Shown here piece after piece: positions 7,670 through 16,633 of a DNA stretch of 64,000 nucleotides. The notes under the pieces were generated by a model. That model made no database searches. It saw nothing but the letters and a program-made list of their open reading frames with translations, and had not been told where the DNA came from. The DNA is from Streptomyces sp. CoH27 (GTDB taxonomy: Bacteria; Actinomycetota; Actinomycetes; Streptomycetales; Streptomycetaceae): NCBI RefSeq assembly GCF_020181035.1, contig NZ_JAIQYY010000004.1, positions 308,215-372,214 on the forward strand, written 5' to 3'. How positions within the stretch are numbered: the stretch's first letter is position 1; every line of letters starts with the position of its first letter. The position numbers and the translations under genes are program-made.

Positions 7670-8704
7670 TCAGCCGCCCGTCAGCGCCCGCAGATGGGCC
7701 GTACGAGTCTCGGCCGTCTGCCCCTGCACCAGCAGGAACAGCGCCTCCCGGGCGAGGCGCTGGGCCCGGCTCGTCAGGGCCATGGAACGGCCGCCCCCGG
7801 CGACCACCGCCGCCGTGGTGGCCGTACGCAGCACCTCGTACGCCTGTGCCCGCACCGCCAGCCGTTCCTCGGCCCGCTCCAGCGGCACCGGGTGGTCGGC
7901 CAGGGCGTAGGCCCGCCGGCGGACGTCGGCGAGGCGGGCGCGCAGCGGGGCGGCCCGCTCCTCGTCCAGCAGGGACAGGGCGGCCTCGGCGACGCCGAAG
8001 ACCGCGGGGCCGGCGTTGAGGGTCCGGGCCCGGTCGCCGGGCGCCCAGCGTTCGTACGGCGTCCGCAGGGCCACCGCCTCCTCGGGCAGCCACAGCCCCG
8101 CCAGCTCCAGCGACACCGTGCGCGCGGCGGTGAGGGCGGCCAGGCGCATCGGCGCCGAGGCCCGCAACCCCGGCTGGTCGCGGGCCTCGGCGAAGGCGAA
8201 CAGCACCTCGCCGGTGTCGGTCACCCCGGCGAGCAGCAGCACGTCGTTCAGCCCCCAGCCGGTGTACCAGGGCACGGTGCCGTCGAACCGCCAGCCGCCG
8301 CCCTCCCGGCGCACGCGCACCGGCACGCGCGGATACGACCGCAGATGCGCGTACGCCACCCCGGACAGCAGCTCCCCGCGCGCCAGCGGGCCCAACAACC
8401 GCTCCCGGACAGGCAGTTCGCTCTGTGTCAGGGTCTGCACCGGCGTGTGGTGCTGGGTCTGCACGAACCATGTCGCACAGCACGCCCCGGCCAGGATCTC
8501 GGCGGTCTGCCGCAGTACGGCGGGCGGCGCGCCGGAGCCGCCGTACGCGACGGGTGCCACCACCCCGAGCAGCCCGGACCGTTTCACCGCGGCGATGTGG
8601 CTCGCGGGCACGCCCTCCTGGTCCACCCGCTCGGCCTCGGGGACGAGCAGCTCGGCGGCGAGCCGCCGCGCCCGGGTGACGAGGGGGTGTGCGCTGGTGG
8701 TCAT
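7670..8704 (-). CDS. Acyl-CoA dehydrogenase-like flavoprotein
   Basis: This 344-residue protein has the acyl-CoA dehydrogenase layout: a helical N-terminal domain (IAAVKRSGLLGVVAPVAYGG), a beta domain with AHLRSYPRVPVRVRREGGGWRFDGTVPWYTGW (the RxxxGGWR-dG-v segment) and a C-terminal helical bundle. The usual catalytic Glu of fatty acyl-CoA dehydrogenases is not obvious, and the W-Y-T-G-W segment resembles the monooxygenase/desulfurisation branch (DszC/SfnB-like). That would suit the adjacent sulfonate genes, but this link is an inference. It converges on the HXXEE remnant with four bases between them. ATG 8704 was chosen over farther upstream starts because residues MTTSAHPLVTRARRLAAELL begin the family homology. 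Confidence 0.78.
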   Translation of the reverse strand: MTTSAHPLVTRARRLAAELLVPEAERVDQEGVPASHIAAVKRSGLLGVVAPVAYGGSGAPPAVLRQTAEILAGACCATWFVQTQHHTPVQTLTQSELPVRERLLGPLARGELLSGVAYAHLRSYPRVPVRVRREGGGWRFDGTVPWYTGWGLNDVLLLAGVTDTGEVLFAFAEARDQPGLRASAPMRLAALTAARTVSLELAGLWLPEEAVALRTPYERWAPGDRARTLNAGPAVFGVAEAALSLLDEERAAPLRARLADVRRRAYALADHPVPLERAEERLAVRAQAYEVLRTATTAAVVAGGGRSMALTSRAQRLAREALFLLVQGQTAETRTAHLRALTGG

Positions 8705-8748
8705 GACGAAGATTCTTCCGGACTTTTCCCGGCGACTCGTGGGCCGGG

Positions 8749-8776
8749 TGTCGATCCGGGGGGCCGCCGTTCGTGT
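8749..8776 (+). promoter_or_regulatory. Candidate ECF42-type promoter
   Basis: TGTCGA (8749-8754), a 17-bp spacer and CGTGT (8772-8776) lie about 50 bases before the DGPF gene. As I recall, the published ECF42 target motif has TGTCGA at -35 and a short CG-containing -10, so this would be the autoregulated promoter of the pair. Confidence 0.6.
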
Positions 8777-8824
8777 AGGAGGTGACAGGGAGCCGAGAGA
8801 CCCTGAGAACACAAGGAGAACGTC

Positions 8825-9175
8825 ATGAAGCACTACCTGCTCAGCGTGGTCACCCCGGCCGGCGGCACCCCGCCCGCCCCGGACGCGCTCGCCGCGATCA
8901 TGCGGGACGTCGAGGCCTTCAACGACGAGCTGCGCGCCGCCGGGGCCTGGGTCTTCGCCGGCGGACTGCACGGCCCCGAGACCGCCACCATGCTCCGCCC
9001 CCAAGGCGGCGACGTCCTGATCACCGACGGCCCCTACGCCGAGGGCAAGGAGTACCTCGGCGGACTGTGCCTGATCCGGGCCGCCGACCTGGACGAGGCG
9101 CTGGAGTGGGGGCGCAAGGCAGCGCTCGCGACCACGCTGCCGATCGAGGTGCGGCCCTTCGTCGACCAGCACTGA
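8825..9175 (+). CDS. YciI-like DGPF domain protein
   Basis: This 116-residue ferredoxin-like fold protein starts [14 protein letters not shown] after AAGGAGA. It carries the diagnostic [14 protein letters not shown] segment (about residues 67-80) of the DGPF/YCII family and ends [10 protein letters not shown]. Such proteins are regularly encoded next to ECF41/ECF42 sigma factors, and here the stop codon shares one base with the sigma gene's ATG, which implies coupled translation. No enzymatic activity is established for the family. A role in sensing or modulating the sigma factor is an inference from this genomic partnership. Confidence 0.92.
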   Translation: MKHYLLSVVTPAGGTPPAPDALAAIMRDVEAFNDELRAAGAWVFAGGLHGPETATMLRPQGGDVLITDGPYAEGKEYLGGLCLIRAADLDEALEWGRKAALATTLPIEVRPFVDQH

Positions 9176-10383
9176 TGTCCGGCGCCCCCGACATCGAGGC
9201 CGTCTTCCGCGCCGAGTACGGGCGCGCGGTCTCCGTCCTCGTCCGCTTCCTCGGCGACATCGACCTCGCCGAGGAAGTGGTGCAGGACGCCTTCACCACC
9301 GCCGTACGCACCTGGCCGGAGACCGGCGTGCCGCCGAGCCCGGCCGGCTGGATCATCACCACCGCCCGGAACCGGGCGATCGACCGCCTGCGCCGCGAGT
9401 CCTCCCGGGACGCGCGGCAGGCGGAGGCCGCGCTGCTGCACGCGCCCGACCCGTCCGCGCCCGACACATCGCCCGAGGAGGGCCCCGTGCGCGACGACCG
9501 GCTCCGCCTGATCTTCACCTGCTGCCACCCCGCGCTCGCCCTCCAGTCCCGCGTCGCCCTCACCCTGCGCCTGCTCGGCGGCCTCGGCACCGCCCAGATC
9601 GCCCGCGCGTTCCTGGTGCCGGAGCCGACCCTGGCCCAGAGACTGGTGCGGGCCAAGGCCAAGATCCGCGACGCGCGCATCCCGTACCGTGTGCCGCGCG
9701 ACGCCGACCTGCCCGACCGGCTCGGCGGAGTCCTCGCGGTGCTCTACCTGATCTTCAACGAGGGCTACACCGGCGACCCCGCCCTGTGCGCGGAGGCGCT
9801 GCGGCTCGGCCGGCTGCTCGCCGCGCTGATGCCGGACGAACCCGAGGCCACCGGCCTGCTCGCGCTGATGCTGCTGACCGAGGCACGCCGGCCGGCCCGG
9901 CAGGACGCGGACGGCGCCCTCGTACCGCTGCCCGAGCAGGACCGCACCCGCTGGGACCGGGCGCTGGTCGCCGAGGGCCAGGACCTGGTCCGCCGCTGTC
10001 TGCGCCGGAACCGGCCGGGGCCGTACCAGATCCAGGCCGCGATCAACGCCGTGCACAGCGACGCCCCGACCGCAGGCGCCACCGACTGGGGGCAGATCCT
10101 GGCCCTGTACGACCAGCTCATGGCCGTGGCACCGTCCCCGGTCGTCGCCCTGAACCGGGCGGTCGCGGTGGCCGAGACCGAGGGACCGGCCCAGGCGCTC
10201 GACCTGGTCGAGGCACTGGACCTCGGCCGCTACCACGTGCTGCACGCCGTCCGCGCCGACCTGCTGCGCCGGCTGGGCCGGACCGCCGAGGCGGCCACGG
10301 AGTACGGCCTGGCCGCCGGGCTGGCCGCGAGCGAGTCCGAACGGGCCTATCTGGAGCGGCGCGGGCGCGATCTGGGCGTGTGA
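9175..10383 (+). CDS. ECF42-type RNA polymerase sigma factor with TPR-like C-terminal extension
   Basis: This 402-residue protein has sigma region 2 at residues 8-80 ([49 protein letters not shown]) and region 4 near 115-165 ([39 protein letters not shown]). A long helical C-terminal domain follows ([40 protein letters not shown]), the TPR-like extension that defines group ECF42. There is no anti-sigma factor gene, which is typical because the C-terminal domain itself is needed for activity. ATG 9175 overlaps the DGPF stop (TGATG). It probably controls its own promoter at 8749. Confidence 0.93.
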   Translation: MSGAPDIEAVFRAEYGRAVSVLVRFLGDIDLAEEVVQDAFTTAVRTWPETGVPPSPAGWIITTARNRAIDRLRRESSRDARQAEAALLHAPDPSAPDTSPEEGPVRDDRLRLIFTCCHPALALQSRVALTLRLLGGLGTAQIARAFLVPEPTLAQRLVRAKAKIRDARIPYRVPRDADLPDRLGGVLAVLYLIFNEGYTGDPALCAEALRLGRLLAALMPDEPEATGLLALMLLTEARRPARQDADGALVPLPEQDRTRWDRALVAEGQDLVRRCLRRNRPGPYQIQAAINAVHSDAPTAGATDWGQILALYDQLMAVAPSPVVALNRAVAVAETEGPAQALDLVEALDLGRYHVLHAVRADLLRRLGRTAEAATEYGLAAGLAASESERAYLERRGRDLGV

Positions 10384-10501
10384 GCGTGATCACTTCCCTC
10401 CGCCGGAATCAACTTGAGGACCTGAAAGGTTGGCATTTACATCCGACTGTGAGAGATCCGAGATCCGGGCCGAACCGCCCGGCACCACCAGCGAGGCCCC
10501 C

Positions 10502-11824
10502 GTGAACCACCCCGCCATCGAGCAGCCCGCCGACATCGTGGCCCGGCTGCGCGCCACCTTCGCCACCGGCCGCACCAAGCCCGTCGAGTGGCGCACCGAC
10601 CAGCTGCGCCGCCTGCGCGCGATGCTCACGGAACGTGGTGCGGACCTCGCCGCCGCCCTCCGCGCCGACCTGGGCAAGAGCCGCACCGAGGCCTACCGCA
10701 CCGAGATCGACTTCACGATCCGCGAGATCGACCACACCCTGGAGCACCTCACGGACTGGCTGCGCCCCGAGCCCGCACCCGTCCCCGCCCACCTCGGTGC
10801 CGACGCCACGGCCTGGACGCAAGTCGACCCGCTGGGCGTCGTCCTCGTCATCGCCCCGTGGAACTACCCGGCGCAGCTGCTGCTCGCCCCCGTGGTCGGC
10901 GCCCTGGCCTCCGGCAACGCGGTGGTCGCCAAGCCGAGCGAACTGGCCCCGGCCACCTCGGCCGTCCTCGCCGAGCTGATCCCCGCCTACCTCGACACCG
11001 ACGCGGTCGCCGTGGTCGAGGGCGGCATCCCGGAGACCACGGCCCTGCTGGCCGAGCGCTTCGACCACATCTTCTACACCGGCAACGGCGCCGTCGGCCG
11101 TGTCGTGATGCGTGCCGCCGCCGAGCACCTCACCCCTGTCACCCTCGAACTCGGCGGCAAGTCCCCGGTGTTCGTGGACCGTGATGCCGACCTCGACGTG
11201 GTCGCGGACCGGCTCGCCCGCGGCAAGTTCCTCAACGCCGGGCAGACCTGTGTCGCCCCCGACTATGTGCTGACCGACCCGGAGACCGCCGCCGCGCTGG
11301 AGTCCGCGCTGGTGCGCGCCGTCGGGACGCTGTTCGGTGCCGACCCGGCCGAGTCGCCGGAGTACGGCCGCATCATCAACGAGCGCCACTTCGACCGCCT
11401 GTCGGCACTGCTCGACTCGGGCCGGGTGGCGGTCGGCGGCACGAGCGACCGTACGGCCAAGTACATCGCGCCGACCGTCCTCGCGGACGTCGACCCGAAG
11501 GCGCCGGTCATGCAGGAGGAGATCTTCGGACCGATCCTGCCGATCGTCACCGTGTCCGGCCTGGACGAGGCGATCGCCTTCATCAACGACCGCGACAAGC
11601 CGCTCGCGCTGTACGTGTTCAGCGAGTCCGAGCAGACGCGCGGGCGCATCGCCGCCGAGACCTCCTCCGGCGGCCTCGGCTACGGCCTGCCGCTCGCCCA
11701 TCTCACCGTCTCCGATCTGCCGTTCGGCGGCGTGGGGGAGAGCGGTATGGGCAACTACCACGGCCGCTACTCCATCGAGACCTTCAGCCACCGCAAGGCG
11801 GTGCTGGACAAGCCGCTCGGCTGA
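10502..11824 (+). CDS. Aldehyde dehydrogenase (class-3-like)
   Basis: This NAD(P)-dependent enzyme oxidises aldehydes to acids. From GTG 10502 it is 440 residues, the short size of class 3/fatty-aldehyde types, which lack the usual N-terminal 50 residues. Visible motifs are VLVIAPWNYPAQLLLAP (cofactor strand), AKPSELAP, YTGNGAVGRVVM, TLELGGKSPVFV (general base Glu), FLNAGQTCVAPDYVL (catalytic Cys) and the C-terminal LPFGGVGESGMGNYHG. An in-frame start at 10430 would add 24 residues of unconserved sequence. It is preceded by 118 bases without a gene and followed 41 bases later by an aldo/keto reductase on the same strand, so the two may share a transcript. Confidence 0.93.
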   Translation: MNHPAIEQPADIVARLRATFATGRTKPVEWRTDQLRRLRAMLTERGADLAAALRADLGKSRTEAYRTEIDFTIREIDHTLEHLTDWLRPEPAPVPAHLGADATAWTQVDPLGVVLVIAPWNYPAQLLLAPVVGALASGNAVVAKPSELAPATSAVLAELIPAYLDTDAVAVVEGGIPETTALLAERFDHIFYTGNGAVGRVVMRAAAEHLTPVTLELGGKSPVFVDRDADLDVVADRLARGKFLNAGQTCVAPDYVLTDPETAAALESALVRAVGTLFGADPAESPEYGRIINERHFDRLSALLDSGRVAVGGTSDRTAKYIAPTVLADVDPKAPVMQEEIFGPILPIVTVSGLDEAIAFINDRDKPLALYVFSESEQTRGRIAAETSSGGLGYGLPLAHLTVSDLPFGGVGESGMGNYHGRYSIETFSHRKAVLDKPLG

Positions 11825-11865
11825 ACTCCCTTGTCCGGTCGGCCGGATGTGCGAAACTCCGCCGA

Positions 11866-12771
11866 ATGACTGCTGACACGATCACCGCGGACGCCTCCGG
11901 CACCTGGGAACTCGGCGACCTGCCCGTCCACCGCATCGGCCTCGGAGCCATGCGGCTGACGGGCAGCGCCGCGTTCCATCTGGGCACACCCAGCGACCGG
12001 GAACGCTCGATCGCCGTGCTGCGACGGGCGGTGGAGCTCGGCGTGAACCACATCGACACGGCCGCGTTCTACTTCTCCGCCACGCGCTCGGCCAACGAAC
12101 TGATCAACACGGCCCTCGCCCCGTACGCCGACGACCTGGTCATCACCACCAAGGTCGGCCCCTTCCGGGACTACCACGGCGAGTGGGGCGCCTCGGCCCG
12201 CCCCGACCAGCTGCGCGGTCACGTCGAGGAGAACCTGCGCCAGCTCGGCCGCGACCACCTCGACGTCGTCAATCTGCGCCGGATGCGCCAGGACTCGATC
12301 GCCGAACACTTCGGCGCCCTCGCCGAGCTGCGTGAGGCCGGCCTGATCCGTCACCTCGGCATCTCCGGCGTCGAACCGCGCCACCTCGCCGAGGCCCTGG
12401 AGATCGCCCCGGTGGTGTGCGTGCAGAACCGCTATGCCCTGGACCGCCCCGACCCCGTCGACGACGAGATGCTCCGCCTGTGCGGCGAGCACGGCATCGC
12501 GTTCGTCCCCTTCTTCGCCGTCGCCGGACAGGCGGGTCCCCAGGCCGCACCCGACACCCACGGCGACGAGGTACGGTCCATCGCCCGGGCGCACGGCGCG
12601 ACCCCCGCCCAGATCCGCATCGCCTGGACCCTCCACCAGGGCCCTCACGTCCTGGCCATCCCCGGCACCGGCAATCCCGCCCACGTGACCCAGAACATCG
12701 CCGCCGGGGCCCTGCACCTCACACCGGAGGAACTGGCCCGCCTGAACGCCGTGCACGACGCGGACCGGTAA
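11866..12771 (+). CDS. Aldo/keto reductase
   Basis: This 301-residue TIM-barrel oxidoreductase begins TITADASGTWELGDLPVHRI GLGAMRL (broken here for readability). The catalytic Asp is in NHIDTAAFYF and the Tyr is shifted to FYF or absent, since the usual DTA-x-x-Y appears as DTAAFYF. Lys is in VITTKVGPF and the usual His position reads VVNLRRM rather than LxxxHxP. The phosphate-binding C-terminal part is VLAIPGTGNPAHVTQNIAA. Loss of the conserved His is a feature of the AKR subgroup to which this belongs, so activity may differ from canonical members. It is 41 bases after the ALDH gene and may be co-transcribed with it. Confidence 0.85.
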   Translation: MTADTITADASGTWELGDLPVHRIGLGAMRLTGSAAFHLGTPSDRERSIAVLRRAVELGVNHIDTAAFYFSATRSANELINTALAPYADDLVITTKVGPFRDYHGEWGASARPDQLRGHVEENLRQLGRDHLDVVNLRRMRQDSIAEHFGALAELREAGLIRHLGISGVEPRHLAEALEIAPVVCVQNRYALDRPDPVDDEMLRLCGEHGIAFVPFFAVAGQAGPQAAPDTHGDEVRSIARAHGATPAQIRIAWTLHQGPHVLAIPGTGNPAHVTQNIAAGALHLTPEELARLNAVHDADR

Positions 12772-12913
12772 GCCGGGGCTGGGGCTTCTGGTGGGGGGCT
12801 CGGTGGGCTGCCACCTCCCGTCGCGCCGGCCCCCGCATCCTCAGCCGCCGCCCCTCTCGCCACCGCGCTCTCCCATAATGGGCATGTCGGCGCACAGGCG
12901 TGCGAAGGTGCGG

Positions 12914-12931
12914 TTGACTACCATCGTGTAG
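12914..12931. promoter_or_regulatory. Probable BlaI-type operator overlapping a -35
   Basis: TTGACTAC (12914-12921) is followed by CATCGT and GTAG (12928-12931), giving a CTAC-N6-GTAG dyad. BlaI/MecI/CopY repressors bind dyads of the TACA/TGTA class, and this one overlaps the -35 element about 55 bases before the blaI-like gene, as expected for autoregulation. Confidence 0.5.
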
Positions 12932-12984
12932 ACGGTCTCCGGGCCGCAGAGAAGGGCAGCGAAGGACGGGGTGAGGAACGTTTC

Positions 12985-13362
12985 ATGACCGAGGCGAAGG
13001 ACGAGCGCCGGCCGGCCGGTGAGCTCGAAGCGAGTGTCATGGCCGCGCTCTGGGCCGCAGGCGGGCCGCAGACGCCCGGCCAGGTCCAGTCGACCCTCGG
13101 CGCGGAGCTGGCCCGGACGACGGTGACGACGATCCTCACCCGGCTGCACGACAAGGGGGTCGTCCAGCGGCACCGGCAGGGCCGCGGGTACGCCTACTAC
13201 CCCGTGCGGGACGTCCAGGACGCCCAGGGGCTGACCGCCCGCCGGATGCACAGCGAGCTGGACCGGGACGGCGACCGCCAGACCGTGCTCGCCCGGTTCG
13301 TCGCCCAGCTCACCCCCGACGACGAACGCATCCTGCGGGACCTGCTCGAATCCGACGAGTGA
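12985..13362 (+). CDS. BlaI/MecI/CopY family repressor
   Basis: This 125-residue winged-helix protein begins MTEAKDERRPAGELEASVMA. The family core follows: MAALWAAGGPQTPGQVQSTL, the recognition-helix region ARTTVTTILTRLHDKGVVQR and the wing RHRQGRGYAYYPV. The C-terminal helices (RFVAQLTPDDERILRDLLES) mediate dimerisation. In the bla/mec systems this repressor is inactivated by a membrane metalloprotease, and the next gene is an M56 metallopeptidase whose start overlaps this stop (TGATG). This makes a complete repressor/protease switch, although no beta-lactamase or obvious target lies next to it. Confidence 0.94.
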   Translation: MTEAKDERRPAGELEASVMAALWAAGGPQTPGQVQSTLGAELARTTVTTILTRLHDKGVVQRHRQGRGYAYYPVRDVQDAQGLTARRMHSELDRDGDRQTVLARFVAQLTPDDERILRDLLESDE

Positions 13363-14288
13363 TGACCGGCCTTCTCCTGCTGCCCCTGCTGCTGCCGTTC
13401 GCGCTGCCGGCCCTGGCCCGCCGGGCGCTGGACCGGCTGGCCCCGGTCGCCGCGCTGTGGGCCGTCACCGGCTGTGCGGTCGTCCTCGCAGGCTGCTCAC
13501 TGGCCGCGCTCGGCGGTTTCGTGCTGATCGGTCTGCTGAAGGTGCCGCTCTTCGCCGCGCTCGGCCGGCTGGTCCAGCCCCTGCACACCGCATCGGACCT
13601 CGTCGTCCTGCCCGCGGCCGCGACGTCCGTCGGCGTGCTCGCCGTGTGCGGCTGGACCCTCGTACGGTCCGTGCTGCACCAGACCCGCGCCTTCCGTGCC
13701 GCCCGCACCCAGGCCGGGAGCGGGCCCGCCGCCGGTGATCTGTGCGTCGTGGACTCGCCCCGTCCGGACGCCTACGCCCTGCCCGGCCGCCCGCACCGCA
13801 TCGTCGTCACCACCGCGATGCTGCGCAGCCTGGACGGCCCCGAGCGGGAGGCGCTGTTCGCGCACGAGCGGGCGCACAACGACGGCCGTCATCACTACTT
13901 CCTTGCCGCCGCCGAGCTCACCGCGCACTGCCACCCCGCCCTGCGCCGGGTCCGCGAGACGATCCGCCTCGCCGTCGAGCGCGCCGCCGACGAGGCCGCC
14001 GCGGCCCGGGTCGGCGACCGGCGGCTGATCGCCCGGGCCATCGCCCGTGCGGCCCTGGCCGGACAGGCCACCCGCTCCGAGCGCCCCGACTTCGCGCCCG
14101 CCGCGAACGCGGGCCCTGTCCCGCTGCGCGTCCAGGCCCTGCTCGCCGCCCCGCGCGCCGCCCGGACCGGCCGTACGATCGCCGCCCTCCTCCTCGCCTG
14201 CACCGCCGTCTCCGGCGTGGCCGCGGTCGCCGGGATGGCCGACGTCCACCACCGGGTGGAGGTCGCCCAGGGCGAGGATCGGCCCTGA
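13362..14288 (+). CDS. M56 family membrane metallopeptidase (BlaR1-like, no sensor domain)
   Basis: This 308-residue protein has three N-terminal hydrophobic helices (about residues 2-20, 28-60, 75-100), then a zinc protease domain. The motif LFAHERAHNDGRHHYFLAAA supplies the HExxH-type site (HERAH) and ERAADEAAA the downstream Glu-containing helix. A final hydrophobic helix lies near 275-295. There is no extracellular penicillin-binding sensor domain as in BlaR1, so the signal it senses is unknown. ATG 13362 overlaps the blaI stop; GTG 13359 is an alternative one codon earlier. It probably cleaves or triggers loss of the co-encoded repressor. Confidence 0.92.
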   Translation: MTGLLLLPLLLPFALPALARRALDRLAPVAALWAVTGCAVVLAGCSLAALGGFVLIGLLKVPLFAALGRLVQPLHTASDLVVLPAAATSVGVLAVCGWTLVRSVLHQTRAFRAARTQAGSGPAAGDLCVVDSPRPDAYALPGRPHRIVVTTAMLRSLDGPEREALFAHERAHNDGRHHYFLAAAELTAHCHPALRRVRETIRLAVERAADEAAAARVGDRRLIARAIARAALAGQATRSERPDFAPAANAGPVPLRVQALLAAPRAARTGRTIAALLLACTAVSGVAAVAGMADVHHRVEVAQGEDRP

Positions 14289-14431
14289 GCCGGCCTGCCC
14301 CACACCACCCGCGCCACCCCTGCGGAAACCTGTACTGGGACGCCCTGGTGCGACGCGCGTAGAACAGGACTGGCGCCCGTGAAGTTTTACGTATAACCTC
14401 ACCGGCTAACCAACCCCACCGGAAGGTCCCG

Positions 14432-14824
14432 ATGCGACGCGTCGCCCTGGTCACCCTTGTCGTGGACGACTACGACGAGGCCATCCGCTTCTACACCGAG
14501 GCCCTCGGCTTCCGGCTCGCCGAGGACGCCCCACGCCCCGACGGCTCCCGCTGGGTCGTCGTGGAGCCCGGCGGCCCCGCGGCCGGCACCGGGCTGCTGC
14601 TCGCCCGCGCCAAGGACGAGGAGCAGCGCGCCCGCGTCGGCGACCAGACCGGCGGACGCGTCGGGTTCTTCCTGCACACCGACGACTTCGCCCGCGACCA
14701 CGCCCGCATGACCGCGGCCGGAGTGACCTTCCTGGAGGACCCGCGGCACGAGCCGTACGGCACCGTCGCCGTCTTCCAGGACCTCTACGGCAACCGCTGG
14801 GACCTGCTCCAGCCCGCCGCCTGA
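14432..14824 (+). CDS. VOC (glyoxalase/bleomycin-resistance) superfamily protein
   Basis: This 130-residue single-domain VOC protein consists of two beta-alpha-beta-beta-beta modules, starting [27 protein letters not shown] (split) and ending [17 protein letters not shown]. The [10 protein letters not shown] and [11 protein letters not shown] segments are the family hallmarks, with a C-terminal Asp rather than Glu at the usual second metal site. The substrate is unknown. It is followed 35 bases later by adenosine deaminase on the same strand. A TATAAC-like -10 lies at about 14392, so this gene probably has its own promoter. Confidence 0.88.
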   Translation: MRRVALVTLVVDDYDEAIRFYTEALGFRLAEDAPRPDGSRWVVVEPGGPAAGTGLLLARAKDEEQRARVGDQTGGRVGFFLHTDDFARDHARMTAAGVTFLEDPRHEPYGTVAVFQDLYGNRWDLLQPAA

Positions 14825-14859
14825 TCACCGCTGAACCACCTGCCGAGGAAAGCCCTGCC

Positions 14860-15939
14860 ATGACCGCGCCCCGCATCGACACCGAGACCCTCCGCCGGCT
14901 CCCCAAGGCCGTGCTGCACGACCACCTCGACGGCGGCCTGCGCCCCGCCACCGTCGTCGAACTCGCGGCGGAGATCGGTCACACCCTGCCCACCACCGAC
15001 CCCGACGAGCTGGCCGCCTGGTACTTCGAGGCCGCCAACTCCGGCGACCTGGTCCGTTACATCGCCACCTTCGAGCACACCCTCGCCGTCATGCAGACCC
15101 GCGAGGGCCTGCTGCGCACCGCCGAGGAGTACGTGCTGGACCTCGCCGCCGACGGCGTCGTCTACGCCGAGGTGCGCTACGCCCCCGAGCTGAACACCCG
15201 CGGCGGGCTCACGATGCGCGAGGTCGTCGAGACCGTCCAGGAGGGCCTCGCCGCCGGCATGGCCAAGGCGGCCGCCGCCGGCACCCCGGTCCGCGTCGGC
15301 ACCCTGCTGTGCGGCATGCGGATGTTCGACCGGGTCCGCGAGGCCGCCGATCTGGCCGTCGCCTACCGGGACGCCGGCGTCGTCGGCTTCGACATCGCCG
15401 GTGCCGAGGACGGCTTCCCGCCCGCCGACCACCTGGCCGCCTTCGAGCACCTGCGCCGCGAGAGCGTGCCGTTCACCATCCACGCCGGTGAGGCGCACGG
15501 CCTGCCCAGCATCCACCAGGCCCTGCAGGTGTGCGGCGCCCAGCGCATAGGCCACGGTGTACGCCTCACCGAGGACATCCCCGACCTCGCGGCCGGCAAG
15601 CTCGGCCGGCTCGCCTCCTGGGTGCGCGACCGCCGGATCGCGCTGGAGATGTGCCCCACTTCCAACCTGCAGACCGGCTGTGCCACCTCGATCGCCGAGC
15701 ACCCGATCACGGCCCTGAAGGACCTCGGCTTCCGGGTCACCCTCAACACCGACAACCGCCTGGTGTCGGGCACGACGATGACCCGCGAGATGTCCCTGCT
15801 CGTCGAGGAGGCCGGCTGGACCGTCGAGGACCTGCGCACCGTCACCGTGAACGCCCTCAAGAGCGCGTTCATCCCGTTCGACGAGCGCACGGCCCTCATC
15901 GAGGACGTGGTCCTGCCGGGTTACAAGGCGGCGCTCTGA
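14860..15939 (+). CDS. add: Adenosine deaminase
   Basis: This 359-residue zinc-dependent TIM-barrel deaminase converts adenosine to inosine in purine salvage. Metal and substrate motifs are clear: [11 protein letters not shown] (about residues 18-28, HxH ligands), [13 protein letters not shown] (His and catalytic Glu), QRIGHGVRL and [16 protein letters not shown] (metal-binding Asp; Streptomyces enzymes often read DNR). Length is normal. The start ATG 14860 follows CGAGGAAAG. Its 3' end overlaps the convergent DinB gene by 19 bases. Confidence 0.95.
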   Translation: MTAPRIDTETLRRLPKAVLHDHLDGGLRPATVVELAAEIGHTLPTTDPDELAAWYFEAANSGDLVRYIATFEHTLAVMQTREGLLRTAEEYVLDLAADGVVYAEVRYAPELNTRGGLTMREVVETVQEGLAAGMAKAAAAGTPVRVGTLLCGMRMFDRVREAADLAVAYRDAGVVGFDIAGAEDGFPPADHLAAFEHLRRESVPFTIHAGEAHGLPSIHQALQVCGAQRIGHGVRLTEDIPDLAAGKLGRLASWVRDRRIALEMCPTSNLQTGCATSIAEHPITALKDLGFRVTLNTDNRLVSGTTMTREMSLLVEEAGWTVEDLRTVTVNALKSAFIPFDERTALIEDVVLPGYKAAL

Positions 15940-16436
15940 GCGAGCCCCCTGAGGTAGGCGGCCTGTCCGACGTGCTGAAGGTCGTCGGACAGGACGCTCA
16001 CCAGGCGCACCCCCAGCGAGACCGGGGGATCCCAGCGCTCGTCCACGATCCGTTCCAGGTCCTTGGCGGCGAGCCCCCTGAGCGCGTCGAGGGTCTGCTC
16101 GTGGACGGCGTCGTAGTACCCGCTCAGCAGGTCGGCGGAATCGACCCTGACCTTCGCGACCTGGGCGGTGGAGTGCCCGAACCCGTGGTCACGGGGCGGC
16201 AGGCCGAGGCCGAAGCGCTTGTGCCAGTCCTGGGCGAGCCAGACCTGTTCGAGCCCGAACGCGTCGGCGATGTGGTCGTCCTGCACCCGGGTGAGGTGCC
16301 AGACCAGCCAGGTGATGGAGTTGGCGTCGGGCGCCGGGCGGTGATTGAGCTCGTCCGGTCCGAGGCCGTCGAGGGTGGCGTGGACTTCTTCCTGGATGCG
16401 GCCGTAGCCGTCGATGAGGATGTCCTTGGCATGCAT
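15921..16436 (-). CDS. DinB superfamily protein (DUF664-like)
   Basis: The start at 16436 gives a 171-residue four-helix bundle, [20 protein letters not shown]. It carries [20 protein letters not shown] (first metal His region), [20 protein letters not shown] and a late [15 protein letters not shown] helix with the third His. This His pattern is that of DinB/mycothiol-dependent thiol S-transferase proteins. The enzymatic role is unknown. An open frame extends to 16520 but those residues are unconserved. It overlaps the adenosine deaminase 3' end. Confidence 0.87.
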   Translation of the reverse strand: MHAKDILIDGYGRIQEEVHATLDGLGPDELNHRPAPDANSITWLVWHLTRVQDDHIADAFGLEQVWLAQDWHKRFGLGLPPRDHGFGHSTAQVAKVRVDSADLLSGYYDAVHEQTLDALRGLAAKDLERIVDERWDPPVSLGVRLVSVLSDDLQHVGQAAYLRGLAQSAAL

Positions 16437-16633
16437 ACCGTCCACCATCCCAAACGACGGCCGTTCACGCGCCCGGAAATTCAGCTCCGTGCACTCCCGC
16501 GCCACGAGGACCGTGCCCACCGCCCCGGGCGCGGCCCGGCAGGCCGGATCCCGTCAACTCCCTTGCGCGGCAAGCCGATGCGGGGCGCCGGGCGACGGCC
16601 TTGAGCCCGGTGCGGCGGACGGCCCGGCGGGCA

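Noticed and set aside
5613..8483. A 956-codon minus-strand frame spanning ssuE, ssuD and the HXXEE gene.
   Set aside because: Only its lower part near 7670-8483 overlaps a real minus-strand gene and that is in a different frame. The remainder is shadow.
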